The notes under the pieces were generated by a model, which saw only the letters and a list, made by a program, of their open reading frames with translations, was not told the DNA's origin and ran no database searches. From contig DATILL010000150.1 of assembly GCA_035476575.1 (NCBI GenBank), positions 7,420 to 71,419 on the forward strand: a DNA stretch of 64,000 bases. The letters run 5' to 3'. Origin of the DNA: DATILL01 sp035476575. Lineage in GTDB: Bacteria > Actinomycetota > Actinomycetes > Mycobacteriales > JACQDL01. Below are positions 38,366 to 46,641 of the stretch, one piece after another. Position numbers and translations under genes: made by a program. Every line of letters begins with the position of its first letter. Positions within the stretch are counted from its first letter, which is position 1.

Positions 38366-40528
38366 ATGGACGACGCTGCCTCCGACCTCCGTGCGACCGA
38401 CGGCCAGCCCGATCTGGCGGCTGGCCCGGCCCGCGGCATCCTGGCCGGCCTCGACCCAGAGCAGGCCGAGGCGGTGCGCGCGGTGCGCGGCCCGGTCTGC
38501 ATCCTGGCCGGCGCCGGCACCGGAAAGACCCGCACCATCACGCACCGGATCGCCTACGCCGTCCACACTGGCGCGGCGGCTGCGTCCCAGCTCCTCGCGG
38601 TCACCTTCACCGCCCGGGCCGCCGGGGAGATGCGCGGCCGGCTGCGCGCGCTCGGCGTCGGGGGGGTGCAGGCGCGCACGTTCCACGCCGCGGCGCTGCG
38701 GCAGCTCCGGTACTTCGCGCCCCGGGTGCTCGGCGGCCCGATGCCGGAGCTGGCCGAGCACAAGTTCCGGCTGGTGACCACGGCCGCGCTGCGCTGCCGC
38801 CTGACTGTGGACGGCACGCTCCGGCGGGACCTGTCCGGCGAGATCGAATGGGCCAAGTCCAGCCTGGTCGGGCCGGAGCAGTACGCCGAGGTGGTCACCA
38901 AGCTGGGCCGGCAGCCGCCGCTGGACGCCGCGACGGTGGCCGCGGTCTTCGCGGCGTACGAGCAGGTCAAGCAGCAGGCCGGCGTGCTGGACTTCGAGGA
39001 CCTGCTGCTGGTGACCGCGGTGGCCATCGAGAACCACCGCGACGTCGCCGAGGAGGTCCGGGCGCGCTACCGGCAGTTCGTGGTGGACGAGTACCAGGAC
39101 GTCAACCCGCTGCAGCAGCGGCTGCTCGACGCGTGGCTCGGCGGGCGCGAGGACCTGTGCGTGGTCGGCGACGCCAACCAGACGATCTACTCCTTCACCG
39201 GCGCCACCCCGGACTACCTGCTCGGCTTCGGCCGCCGCTACCCCGGTGCGGTGGTGGTGCGGCTGGAGCGCGACTACCGGTCCACCCCGCAGGTGGTGTC
39301 CGCGGCCAACCGGCTGATCGCGGCCACCCATGGACCGGCCGGTGGAGCCCGGCTGCGGCTGGTCGGGCAACGGCCGGACGGGCCGGAGCCGACGTTGCGC
39401 GAGTACGACGACGAGCCGGCCGAGGCCGCCGGGGTGGCCGCTGAGTGTGCCCGGCTGGTCGCGGCCGGCACCCCGGCCGCCGAGATCGCGGTGCTGTACC
39501 GGGTCAACGCGCAGTCCGAAAGCTACGAGACGGCGCTGTCCGCGGCCGGCGTGCCGTACGTGCTGCGCGGGGGCGAGCGGTTCTTCGAGCGGGCCGAGGT
39601 CCGCGAGGCCCGGGTGCTGCTGCGTGCGGCGGCCCGGTCGGCCGACCCCGAGGTTCCGCTGGTCCGGGCGGTCACCGACGTGCTGTCCGCCGCCGGCTGG
39701 TCGCCGGGGGACCCGCCGGCCGGTGGCGCCGCTCGGGAGCGGTGGGAGTCGCTGGCAGCCCTGGTCGCGCTGGCCGAGGAGGTCGCCGCCCAGCCGGCCG
39801 GTGGGGGTGACCGGCCGGGCCCGCCCGGGCTGGAGGATCTCGTGGCCGAGCTGGAGCAGCGTGCCGCGGCCCAGCACGCGCCGACCGTGCAGGGGGTCAC
39901 GCTCGCCTCGCTGCACGCCGCCAAGGGGCTGGAGTGGGACGCGGTGTTCCTCGTCGGGTTGACCGAGGGCACGCTGCCGATCCAGCACGCCAGCACCGAC
40001 GAGCAGGTCGAGGAGGAACGCCGGCTGTTGTACGTCGGGATCACCCGGGCGCGGGAGCGGCTGGCGTTGTCCTGGGCGCTGGCCCGAACGCCGGGCGCGC
40101 GCCGGGGCCGGCGCAAGAGCCGGTTCCTCTACCCGCTGCTGCCGCCGGTCCTTCCGGCTGGCCGGGCCGGCGGCGGGGCCGCTGGTGGGAGTGCCGGTGC
40201 CGGTGCTGTTCGCGGTGGCAAGGCTGTCTGCGTCGAGTGCGGTGGGCCGCTGCGCAAGGGCGTCGAGCGCGCGCTGGAGCGCTGTGCCGGCTGCCCGGGC
40301 AAGGTCGACGTCGCGTTGTTCGAGCGGCTGCGTGCCTGGCGCTCGGAGCGGGCCAGCACGGCCAGCGTGCCGGCCTACGTCGTGTTCACCGACGCCACCC
40401 TGGTCGCGATCGCCGAGACCCGGCCGGTCGACGTCGCGGGCCTGGTCCGGCTGCCCGGCATCGGGCCGCGCAAGCTCGACCTGTACGGCGCCGACGTGCT
40501 GGCGATCGTCGCGGGCCAGGCGCTGTAG
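38366..40528 (+). CDS. uvrD2: ATP-dependent DNA helicase UvrD2
   Basis: A 720-residue superfamily 1A helicase. Motor motifs: CILAGAGTGKTRTITH, VVDEYQDVNPLQQRL, VVGDANQTIYSFTGATP and LASLHAAKGLEWDAVFLVG. As in mycobacterial UvrD2, the C-terminus holds a four-cysteine module (CVECGGPL ... ERCAGC) and an HRDC domain (PAYVVFTDATLVAIAETRPV, VRLPGIGPRKLDLYG). The start could be ATG 38366 or the in-frame GTG three bases earlier; AGGA and GAGG motifs lie just upstream. The frame is open back to 38237. Confidence 0.93.
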   Translation: MDDAASDLRATDGQPDLAAGPARGILAGLDPEQAEAVRAVRGPVCILAGAGTGKTRTITHRIAYAVHTGAAAASQLLAVTFTARAAGEMRGRLRALGVGGVQARTFHAAALRQLRYFAPRVLGGPMPELAEHKFRLVTTAALRCRLTVDGTLRRDLSGEIEWAKSSLVGPEQYAEVVTKLGRQPPLDAATVAAVFAAYEQVKQQAGVLDFEDLLLVTAVAIENHRDVAEEVRARYRQFVVDEYQDVNPLQQRLLDAWLGGREDLCVVGDANQTIYSFTGATPDYLLGFGRRYPGAVVVRLERDYRSTPQVVSAANRLIAATHGPAGGARLRLVGQRPDGPEPTLREYDDEPAEAAGVAAECARLVAAGTPAAEIAVLYRVNAQSESYETALSAAGVPYVLRGGERFFERAEVREARVLLRAAARSADPEVPLVRAVTDVLSAAGWSPGDPPAGGAARERWESLAALVALAEEVAAQPAGGGDRPGPPGLEDLVAELEQRAAAQHAPTVQGVTLASLHAAKGLEWDAVFLVGLTEGTLPIQHASTDEQVEEERRLLYVGITRARERLALSWALARTPGARRGRRKSRFLYPLLPPVLPAGRAGGGAAGGSAGAGAVRGGKAVCVECGGPLRKGVERALERCAGCPGKVDVALFERLRAWRSERASTASVPAYVVFTDATLVAIAETRPVDVAGLVRLPGIGPRKLDLYGADVLAIVAGQAL

Positions 40529-40648
40529 CCTCGGGATGGCAGGCCGGGATGGCGGGCCGGGCGCCGCGGGAACGACCCGTCCGGCGCCAGCTCACTGGCG
40601 TCGATCCGGCCCGGATGCCCCAAGGGGAAAGATTCCCGCTGATTGCGC

Positions 40649-40686
40649 AAAAATGTTTGCCCCCACTCCGGCAGACGGCCTAGTCT
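40649..40686 (+). promoter_or_regulatory. Putative WhiB7-type autoregulated promoter
   Basis: An AT-rich block AAAAATGTTT (40649-40658) directly abuts a -35-like TTGCCC (40657-40662). After 18 bp comes TAGTCT (40681-40686) as a -10. An AT-rich site just upstream of -35 is the known recognition signal of WhiB7 with the primary sigma factor. Transcription from here would cover the leader ORF, the terminator and whiB7. Confidence 0.55.
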
Positions 40687-40748
40687 CCGAAATGCCACCC
40701 GGCGTGACGTGCGTCGGCAGGACCGTCAGAGAGAAGGAGGTGCCCCAG

Positions 40749-41039
40749 ATGATCACTAAGGAGCTGAACGTCGTGCCATCCACGGGTGCCGCCGATCTGG
40801 CGATCTCGCTGCCCGCGGATTTTGAGCGCGACGGGATGCGTCTGTCCGGAGCCGGGTTCCCCGCGTGCGCCGGTGGCCTTATGGCCGCCGTCCTCCGCGG
40901 AAGGCACGGCACCGCGGCGGGCAGCGACTGGGCCACGGCCGTGATCGCTGGCACGCGCATCCAGGTCGCCGTTCGGCGCCGCGTCCAGGCCGACGACGCC
41001 TACGTCCCGGGTACTCCGCCTCGAGGTGCACCAGTCTGA
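40749..41039 (+). CDS. Leader ORF upstream of whiB7 (candidate attenuator ORF)
   Basis: A 96-residue frame with an ideal AGGAGG eight bases before ATG 40749. It reads MITKELNVVPSTGAADLAIS, continues without a recognisable domain and ends 22 bp before a strong terminator. An in-frame ATG at 40692, six bases after the putative -10, could give a leaderless form 19 codons longer. whiB7/wblC genes are known to be controlled by an upstream ORF and terminator that respond to ribosome-stalling drugs; I infer that role here. It could also be an ordinary small gene. Confidence 0.6.
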   Translation: MITKELNVVPSTGAADLAISLPADFERDGMRLSGAGFPACAGGLMAAVLRGRHGTAAGSDWATAVIAGTRIQVAVRRRVQADDAYVPGTPPRGAPV

Positions 41040-41061
41040 CCATTTTCAGACCGGCTCACCT

Positions 41062-41106
41062 TGAGGCCGCGGAACCCGTACCCGGGTTCCGCGGCCTCAG
41101 TGTTTT
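41062..41106 (+). terminator. Strong intrinsic terminator/attenuator before whiB7
   Basis: A perfect 17-bp stem TGAGGCCGCGGAACCCG (41062-41078), loop TACC, and its complement (41083-41099), followed by GTGTTTTA. It lies between the leader ORF and whiB7, 52 bp before the whiB7 start. Confidence 0.88.
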
Positions 41107-41157
41107 ACCCGATCTGTCTACCACGACTAGCCGACGAAACACCCGGAGGTGAACACG

Positions 41158-41469
41158 GTGACCCTCGCACCCGAGGTGACCGATTGCTCCTTCGAGGTCA
41201 CGACCCTCGACTTCGTCGAGGCGGAGACCCGAGGCTGGGCCCTGCCCTGCCGGGTTTACGACCCCGAACTGTGGTTCGCGGAGCGCCCCGCGGACCTGGA
41301 GCTGGCAAAAAGCTACTGCCTGGACTGCCCAGTGCGGGCGGCGTGCCTCGCTGGCGCGCTGTCCCGGCGCGAGCCCTGGGGCGTCTGGGGCGGCGAGATC
41401 TTCGAGCGTGGCGTCGTGATCCCGCGCAAGCGGCCTCGCGGCCGGCCACGCAAGGAGGTAGCCGCATGA
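41158..41469 (+). CDS. whiB7: WhiB7-type iron-sulfur transcription factor
   Basis: A 103-residue WhiB protein that binds the primary sigma factor and activates intrinsic antibiotic-resistance genes. Cluster cysteines: one near the N-terminus (PCRVYDPELWF), then CLDC and AAC. GVWGGEIFERG is the WhiB turn, and RGRPRK at the C-terminus is the AT-hook specific to WhiB7. GTG 41158 is preferred: GGAGG lies eight bases upstream, whereas the GTG at 41149 overlaps that site. Position after uvrD2 and before the ABC1 kinase matches mycobacteria. Confidence 0.93.
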   Translation: MTLAPEVTDCSFEVTTLDFVEAETRGWALPCRVYDPELWFAERPADLELAKSYCLDCPVRAACLAGALSRREPWGVWGGEIFERGVVIPRKRPRGRPRKEVAA

Positions 41470-41714
41470 ACGACCTTGCCGCACCCACCGCCGCACCCAC
41501 CGTAGGAAGCCAGCCGATGAACGACCGCACCGTCAGGAGCACTCCGATGTATCAGATCATGTACGAAGAGCTCGCCCGGTCTCGAATGTCCGAAGCGCAG
41601 GAGGAGGCGGAGACTTATCGCCGCAGCCGGCGTCTCATCGCGGCCCGGCGCTGGCAGCGCAAGGCCGCGCAGGCCGCGCGGCGCGCTCGTCAGGCGCAGA
41701 ACGCGATCTGGTAA
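41466..41714 (+). CDS. Small basic protein coupled to whiB7
   Basis: An 82-residue protein whose ATG overlaps the whiB7 stop (ATGA). The N-terminus is Ala/Thr/Pro-rich; the C-terminal half is a strongly basic helix (RRSRRLIAARRWQRKAAQAA). A second in-frame ATG at 41518 would give a shorter form. No known family; coupling suggests a role with WhiB7 or as a target-bound partner, which is inference. Confidence 0.6.
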   Translation: MNDLAAPTAAPTVGSQPMNDRTVRSTPMYQIMYEELARSRMSEAQEEAETYRRSRRLIAARRWQRKAAQAARRARQAQNAIW

Positions 41715-41754
41715 CACCCGCTGAGTCCAGTTCATGGTCTCGGCTTGAACATCC

Positions 41755-41794
41755 GGCCGCCGCCCCGGCGCGTTACTGCGCCGGGGCGGCGGCC
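41755..41794. terminator. GC-rich hairpin between convergent genes
   Basis: A perfect 17-bp stem: GGCCGCCGCCCCGGCGC (41755-41771), loop GTTACT, complement to 41794. There is no T-tract, but its place between the whiB7 operon and the convergent ABC1 kinase gene suggests a bidirectional terminator. Confidence 0.75.
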
Positions 41795-41850
41795 GTCCCA
41801 CCCCGTCCCAGCGGTTAGGGCGCCCGGGTGGTGAGTGCACTGGTCGCGGG

Positions 41851-43161
41851 TCAGTCCGCGAACCCCGGCTGCCAGCGCTCGACGATCGCCCGGTACGGCG
41901 CCTCGGCGTTCAACTGGCAGAGCACGCCGATCGAGCCGATCGTGACCCGGGGGATCAGCAGGTACGACGGCGGCAGGGTGAGCTGCCGCCCGACCTGGCC
42001 GGTCTCCGAGCGCAGGTCGGTGACCCGGGACGCCTCCCGACGCATCCACTCCCGGCTGAACCGGAACCGCGCCACGCGCAACGGGTCCAGCATCGGCCGG
42101 AAGTAGTCGAGCACGCGCTCGGCGTCGAGGTTGATCGTGGGCCGGACGAACCCCTCCCGGCGCAGCCCGGCCAGCGCCGCGTCCGCGTCGCCGTCCAGCG
42201 CCAGCCGGGTGATCCGGCCGATCGGCGCCGGCAGGCCGTCCGGCAGCCGGGCCACGGCACCGAAGTCGATCACGCCGAGCCGGCCGTCCGGCAGCAGCCG
42301 GAAGTTGCCCGGATGCGGGTCGGCGTGCAGCAGCCCGGCCCGGGCAGGGGCGGAGAAGTGCAACGTGGACAGCAGGTAGCCAGCCCGGTCGCGCTGCTCC
42401 GGCGTGCCCTCGGCGATGATCGACGACATCGCCGTACCGTCGATCCACTCGGTGACCAGCACCTTCGGTGCGCTCGCGACCACCCGTGGCGCGATGATCT
42501 CCGCATCGTCGGCGTACGCCGCGCTGAAGGCCCGCTGCGCGTCGGCCTCCAGCCGGTAGTCGAGCTCCTCGATCACCCGCGACCTCAGCTCGGCGAGCAG
42601 CGGCTTGACATCCAGGCCCGGGCTGAGCACCGCGAACATTCGCGCGAACCGGGCCAACTGGCTCAGGTCGGCGAGCAGCGCCGGACCCGCGCCCGGGTAC
42701 TGCACCTTGACCGCGACCCGCCGGCCGTCGTGCCAGGTCGCCTGGTGCACCTGCCCGATGCTGGCCGCGGCCGCGGGCTTGTCGGCGAACTCCGCGAACC
42801 GCCGACGCCACGCCGTGCCCAACTGCTCGTCCAGCACCTGGTGCACCGTCCGCGCCGGCAGCGGCGGTGCGGCCTCCTGCAGCTTGGTGAGCGCCTCCCG
42901 GTAGGGAGCCGCCACATCCTCCGGGAGCGCGGCCTCGAACACGCTCAGCGCCTGGCCGAACTTCATCGCGCCGCCTTTGAGCTGCCCGAGCACGGCGAAG
43001 AGCTGGTCGGCGGTCCGTTGCTGCAGCTCGAGCTGGACGGCCTCGGCGGACTGGCCAGCCAGCCGCTTGCCGAAGCCGACCGTGGCCCTCCCGGCGACCC
43101 CCAACGGCAGCGAGGCGAGCTTCGCCGTCCGGGTCATGGCGCGGCGCGGAATATCGGACAC
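41851..43161 (-). CDS. ABC1/AarF/UbiB-family atypical kinase
   Basis: A 436-residue ABC1 kinase-like protein. Family motifs: LKGGAMKFGQALS (the KxGQ motif), PAAAASIGQVHQATWHDG (Ala-rich nucleotide loop), VAVKVQYPG (Lys), LVTEWIDGTAMS, HADPHPGNF and VIDFGAVARLP. UbiB-type members act in isoprenoid-lipid handling; mycobacterial Rv3197 in this position is an ATP-binding protein linked to macrolide resistance and to WhiB7. It is convergent with the whiB7 operon. Confidence 0.93.
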   Translation of the reverse strand: MSDIPRRAMTRTAKLASLPLGVAGRATVGFGKRLAGQSAEAVQLELQQRTADQLFAVLGQLKGGAMKFGQALSVFEAALPEDVAAPYREALTKLQEAAPPLPARTVHQVLDEQLGTAWRRRFAEFADKPAAAASIGQVHQATWHDGRRVAVKVQYPGAGPALLADLSQLARFARMFAVLSPGLDVKPLLAELRSRVIEELDYRLEADAQRAFSAAYADDAEIIAPRVVASAPKVLVTEWIDGTAMSSIIAEGTPEQRDRAGYLLSTLHFSAPARAGLLHADPHPGNFRLLPDGRLGVIDFGAVARLPDGLPAPIGRITRLALDGDADAALAGLRREGFVRPTINLDAERVLDYFRPMLDPLRVARFRFSREWMRREASRVTDLRSETGQVGRQLTLPPSYLLIPRVTIGSIGVLCQLNAEAPYRAIVERWQPGFAD

Positions 43162-43230
43162 TGCGCCATTGTCCCTCGCCCAGCCCGGTCCGCACAGCTC
43201 GCTGCCCGGTTGGGCGACCTACGTGCCCAC

Positions 43231-44367
43231 TCATCCGGCCCGCCGGTCGGTGCCGGGCAGGCCCGCGCCCGTTCGGCCAGCCTGCCCGCCCGGGCGCTGG
43301 CGAGCGGCGTTGGGCCGGCCGGCGCCACAGTCGCAGTGCGGGTGGGCTGGCCAGGTGCGCCGCCGGACCCGCCAGTCGGGCAGCCGTAGCTCCAGCGTGC
43401 CGTGCAACGTGGCCGGCTCGCCGCCGTCCAGCAGGGTCAGCGCCTGGAGGACGGCCAGCGACGCGGCGAAGATCGCCAGCGTCACGTCACACGGCTCGGT
43501 CTGCCGGCGCCGCCGGATGGAGAGCTGGGCGGCCAGCACCGGCCAGGCCGGGTCGCGGTCGCGGCGCTGCAGGTCCGCACAGGTCAGGCAGCTCGACAGG
43601 CCGGGCAGCACGAGCGGCCCGACCACAGCCGTCGACTCCCGGATCGACACCGGCAGGTGCGGCGCGCCGATCCGGTGCAGCCCGGCCCGGACCTGGGGCT
43701 CGACCGGGTCCATCCCGGTCAGCACCACCAGGTCGGGCACCTCGCGCGGCCGGATCGGCCCCACCTCGGTCTCCGGCGCGGCCCGGCGGACCGCGGCCAT
43801 CGCCGCGGCCAGCCGGGGCGTGAAGGCGTCGGACGGCGCCAGCCCGCCCGGCGCGGCGTCGCACGGCCGGGCCATCTCCCGGTCGATCACCCGGACCCGT
43901 CCGACCCCGGCGGCACCGAGCAACGTCGCCACCGGCGCACCGAGCCGCCCGGCGCCGTGCACCGCCACGGTTGCGTCCCGGCGCCGCAGCAGCGTGCTGA
44001 TCGGCGCGCGGGCCGGGCTGGCCAGGGACAGCCCGGCCCGGTCCGGCTCCAGCCGCTCGGCGGTGTCCGGCCGGCCCAGCGCGGTCAGCCCGACCGGCTC
44101 GCCGTCCACCACCAGGCCGCACTGCCGCAGCCCGCGGACCAGCCTGGTGACCGTCTCCCGGTCAGCCCCGATCGCGGCGGCGTCGGCCAGCACCTCCGCC
44201 TCCGACCGGCTGCCGTCCAGCCCGACCAGCACCCGGGCGGTGGTCTGGTCGATGCCGTCGACGACGATCCCGCGGGCCGCGTCGAGGCCGAGCTGGAGCG
44301 TCCGCTGGTCCCGCCAGAGCGGACGCAGGCCGGTGAGCAGTTGCGGACACGGTTCGGACACGGGCAC
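43231..44367 (-). CDS. ThiF-family protein (cyclodehydratase-like, stand-alone)
   Basis: A 378-residue protein. The N-terminal part (QTTARVLVGLDGSRSEAEVL) resembles the winged-helix leader-binding domain found with TOMM cyclodehydratases. The central part is a ThiF-like Rossmann fold (VAVHGAGRLGAPVATLLGAA, VRVIDREMARPCD). Zn-type cysteines appear at CLTCADLQ and HPHCDC. No precursor peptide or YcaO partner is nearby, so a RiPP role is not supported. It corresponds by position to Rv3196. It may act as an adenylating or docking protein. Confidence 0.82.
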   Translation of the reverse strand: MPVSEPCPQLLTGLRPLWRDQRTLQLGLDAARGIVVDGIDQTTARVLVGLDGSRSEAEVLADAAAIGADRETVTRLVRGLRQCGLVVDGEPVGLTALGRPDTAERLEPDRAGLSLASPARAPISTLLRRRDATVAVHGAGRLGAPVATLLGAAGVGRVRVIDREMARPCDAAPGGLAPSDAFTPRLAAAMAAVRRAAPETEVGPIRPREVPDLVVLTGMDPVEPQVRAGLHRIGAPHLPVSIRESTAVVGPLVLPGLSSCLTCADLQRRDRDPAWPVLAAQLSIRRRRQTEPCDVTLAIFAASLAVLQALTLLDGGEPATLHGTLELRLPDWRVRRRTWPAHPHCDCGAGRPNAARQRPGGQAGRTGAGLPGTDRRAG

Positions 44368-44432
44368 CTCGCCTTGCCGTACGGAATGTGGTTGCCGGCA
44401 GCCTGGCAGGTTGAGCCGACTGGCCGCTGCCG

Positions 44433-44460
44433 TTGTCCACAGGCTGGCGGGTTGTCCACA
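44433..44460. promoter_or_regulatory. Two perfect DnaA boxes
   Basis: TTGTCCACA, the actinobacterial DnaA-box consensus, occurs at 44433-44441 and 44452-44460, same orientation, 19 bp apart. They lie 66 bp upstream of the ThiF-like gene start, between two minus-strand genes. Confidence 0.6.
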
Positions 44461-44516
44461 GGCGATGAGCGCGCCTTGCCTTCGCGGGGTTGGATCCGCT
44501 ATCCGGCAGGCATGCC

Positions 44517-44551
44517 CAAGGGCGGCCCCGACCCTCTCGGGACCGCCCTTG
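44517..44551 (-). terminator. Hairpin terminator of the DUF5679 gene
   Basis: CAAGGGCGGCCCCGA (44517-44531) pairs with TCGGGACCGCCCTTG (44537-44551), one mismatch, five-base loop. It lies 34 bp downstream of the DUF5679 stop. No T-tract follows. Confidence 0.7.
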
Positions 44552-44585
44552 CGCGGTCGTGCGTGCGGCGGACCTCAGGCGACGT

Positions 44586-44738
44586 TCAAGCCTTGCCGAG
44601 GATCCTGTTCATCTTGGTGCCACACACCGGACACGAGCCCTTGGCCATGCGGCGCCCGGAGTCGCTGGTGAAGACCTCGCCCTCGAAGTCGCGCTTCTCC
44701 TTGCACTTCACGCAGTAGCCGTTGTAGGTCTCGGCCAC
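44586..44738 (-). CDS. DUF5679 small zinc-ribbon protein
   Basis: A 50-residue protein with two CxxC knuckles, CVKC and CPVC (YNGYCVKCKEKRDFEGEVF ... SCPVCGTKMNRILGK), resembling the YNGYCVKCK family of actinobacteria. GTG 44738 has AGGAGG four bases upstream. The function is unknown; zinc binding is inferred. Confidence 0.88.
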   Translation of the reverse strand: MAETYNGYCVKCKEKRDFEGEVFTSDSGRRMAKGSCPVCGTKMNRILGKA

Positions 44739-44924
44739 GTCGCCTCCTAGCTTCTTCCATCGTGTCCCGCGCCGCGTTCCGGCAGCCGGGACGGTCCGGC
44801 ACACGGTACTCGCCCGTTCCAGGCGGGCCTGCGTAACCCGGCGCGGACGCACCCAGGCCTACCAGGGCGTGCTCAGGGCGGGACCGGCCCGCTCGATGTC
44901 GGGATCGGCGGTAGCCTCCGCGAC

Positions 44925-45710
44925 ATGCGGCCGCTGCTGATCGACCGGCATGACGACGGCGTTGTCGTGCTCACCCTTAACCTGCCGGACCGGCGCAACG
45001 CGATGACCGCGGACCTCACCGCGGCCTGGGCCGAGACTGTGCCGGCGCTGGCGGCCGACCGCTCGGTCCGCTGCGTGCTGCTCACCGCGGCGGGTACGGC
45101 GTTCTGCGCCGGCGGCGACCTGTCCTGGCTGGAGCGGGGGGACACCCGGTCCGTCGACGACCTGCGCGCCCGGATGCTGCCCTTCTACCGCACCTGGCTG
45201 GCCATTCGGGAGGTGGAGGCGCCGACCATCGCGGTCGTCCAGGGGCCCGCGGTGGGCGCCGGGCTGGCCCTCGCGCTCGCCTGCGACCTGCGCTACGCCG
45301 CGCCGGACGCCGCGCTGTCGATGCCGTTCACCGCGCTCGGCATCCACCCGGGCATGGCGAGCACCTGGCTGCTGCCTGAGGTGGCGGGGTTGCCGGTGGC
45401 CCGCGAGCTGCTGCTGACCGGGCGGGTGGTCACCGGTGCCGAGGCGGTCGGCCTGGGCCTGGTCAACCGGGTCTTCCCGGCCGGCACGCTGGCCGCCGAG
45501 GCGCTGGCGATCGCCCGCCAGGTCGCGTCCCGGGCGCCGGTGCCGACCCGGCTGACCAAGGTGGCGCTGGCCGGCGGTGGACCCGCGACGTTCGAGGCGG
45601 CGCTGGCGTGGGAGGCGGTCGCCCAGCCGGTGACGCTGGCCGGTGCGGACCTGGCCGAGGGGCTGCGGGCGGCCCGCGAACGCCGGCCGCCGCGGTTCAC
45701 TGGCCGCTGA
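44925..45710 (+). CDS. Enoyl-CoA hydratase/isomerase family protein
   Basis: A 261-residue crotonase-fold enzyme. Seen: LNLPDRRNAMTADL, the oxyanion-hole loop GTAFCAGGDLSWLERGD, and VQGPAVGAGLALALACDLRY. The second catalytic glutamate region reads GIHPGMASTWLLPE, so the usual Glu that activates water is partly replaced and the precise reaction (hydratase, isomerase or hydrolase) is uncertain. It is a single gene with no fatty-acid neighbours. Confidence 0.88.
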   Translation: MRPLLIDRHDDGVVVLTLNLPDRRNAMTADLTAAWAETVPALAADRSVRCVLLTAAGTAFCAGGDLSWLERGDTRSVDDLRARMLPFYRTWLAIREVEAPTIAVVQGPAVGAGLALALACDLRYAAPDAALSMPFTALGIHPGMASTWLLPEVAGLPVARELLLTGRVVTGAEAVGLGLVNRVFPAGTLAAEALAIARQVASRAPVPTRLTKVALAGGGPATFEAALAWEAVAQPVTLAGADLAEGLRAARERRPPRFTGR

Positions 45711-46086
45711 CCGGGCAGCACGCCGTCCTGGTGAGAACCGTGGCGAGCTGGGTTCAGAACCCTATGGAGCCCGGACGCACGTAGCCCCCGAACCATTGGG
45801 CACGCCGCCCGCCTTCCCCTAACGAACGGTGCGCCCGCAGCTTCGGGGGCTGCGTCGCCTCAGACGGTATGGCGACCGGCAGGCCGGGTCAACGTTGGTT
45901 GCCCACAGGCTGTGGATAACCCTGTGGACCAGGGTGTTGACGAGCCGGTGTGTCGCTGTGGACAGCCCAGAGACGGCCTGTGGACGCCCAGTGTTCACCG
46001 TAGTAGTCCACCCGGGTGACGTGCGCGAATGTTGTGCACCGGGTGTGGACAGAAAAAATTGGCGGATTCTCGGCTAGCGTGCCCTC
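45711..46086. promoter_or_regulatory. Intergenic region with a cluster of DnaA-box-like sites
   Basis: No gene is seen. Six sites related to the DnaA box lie in 154 bp: TTGCCCACA at 45899, TGTGGATAA at 45911 (exact complement of TTATCCACA), TGTGGACCA at 45923, TGTGGACAG at 45957, TGTGGACGC at 45979 and TGTGGACAG at 46044. The last is followed by an AT-rich run (AAAAAATT). It is not an origin (no dnaA or dnaN nearby); DnaA titration or regulation is possible. Confidence 0.5.
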
Positions 46087-46641
46087 GTGGGCATCATGCC
46101 TCCGGACGACCCGGTCGAGGTTCGTCGCAGCTCGCGGCGGCGCCGGACCGTGTCAGCGTATCGGGACGGTGACCGTGTTGTCGTGCTTATCCCGGCCCGG
46201 TTCAGCAAGGCCGAGGAGCGTCGCTGGGTCGCCGAGATGGTGGCCCGGCTCAAGGCCAGGGACGCCCGGCGCAGCAACGGCCCGCGGGCCAGCGACATCG
46301 CCCTGCTCGGCCGGGCGCGCCAGCTCTCTGGGCAGTACCTCGGCGGCCGGGCGGATCCTGACAGCGTCCGCTGGGTCGGCAACATGAGCACCCGGTGGGG
46401 GTCGTGTACGCCGATGGACCGCACCATCCGGGTGTCCAGCCGGCTGCGCGACATGCCGGGCTGGGTGCTCGACTACGTGCTGGTGCACGAGCTCGCGCAC
46501 CTGCAGGTGCCCGGCCACGGCCCGGACTTCTGGGAGCTGGTCGGGCGCTATCCGCGCACCGAGCGGGCCCGTGGCTACCTGGAGGGGGTGGCTGCCGCCG
46601 CCCAGCTTGACCTCACCGAGGACGACGTGATCGAGGCGTGA
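46087..46641 (+). CDS. YgjP-like (DUF45) zinc metalloprotease
   Basis: A 184-residue protein with the YgjP/WLM signature: MSTRWGSCTPMDRTIRVSSR, then LVHELAHLQVPGHGPDFW, where HELAH and the later His bind zinc. The family is thought to be a minimal metallopeptidase; no substrate is known. The start may be GTG 46087 or ATG 46096. It overlaps the next gene by four bases (GTGA). Confidence 0.9.
   Translation: MGIMPPDDPVEVRRSSRRRRTVSAYRDGDRVVVLIPARFSKAEERRWVAEMVARLKARDARRSNGPRASDIALLGRARQLSGQYLGGRADPDSVRWVGNMSTRWGSCTPMDRTIRVSSRLRDMPGWVLDYVLVHELAHLQVPGHGPDFWELVGRYPRTERARGYLEGVAAAAQLDLTEDDVIEA

Noticed and set aside
43231..44367. The ThiF-like gene as part of a thiazole/oxazole peptide cluster
   Set aside because: No YcaO protein, dehydrogenase or precursor-like ORF nearby, and the gene sits in a conserved housekeeping neighbourhood.
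45899..46052. A chromosomal replication origin
   Set aside because: DnaA-box-like sites are present, but no dnaA, dnaN, recF or rpmH genes are near, and boxes are few and imperfect.
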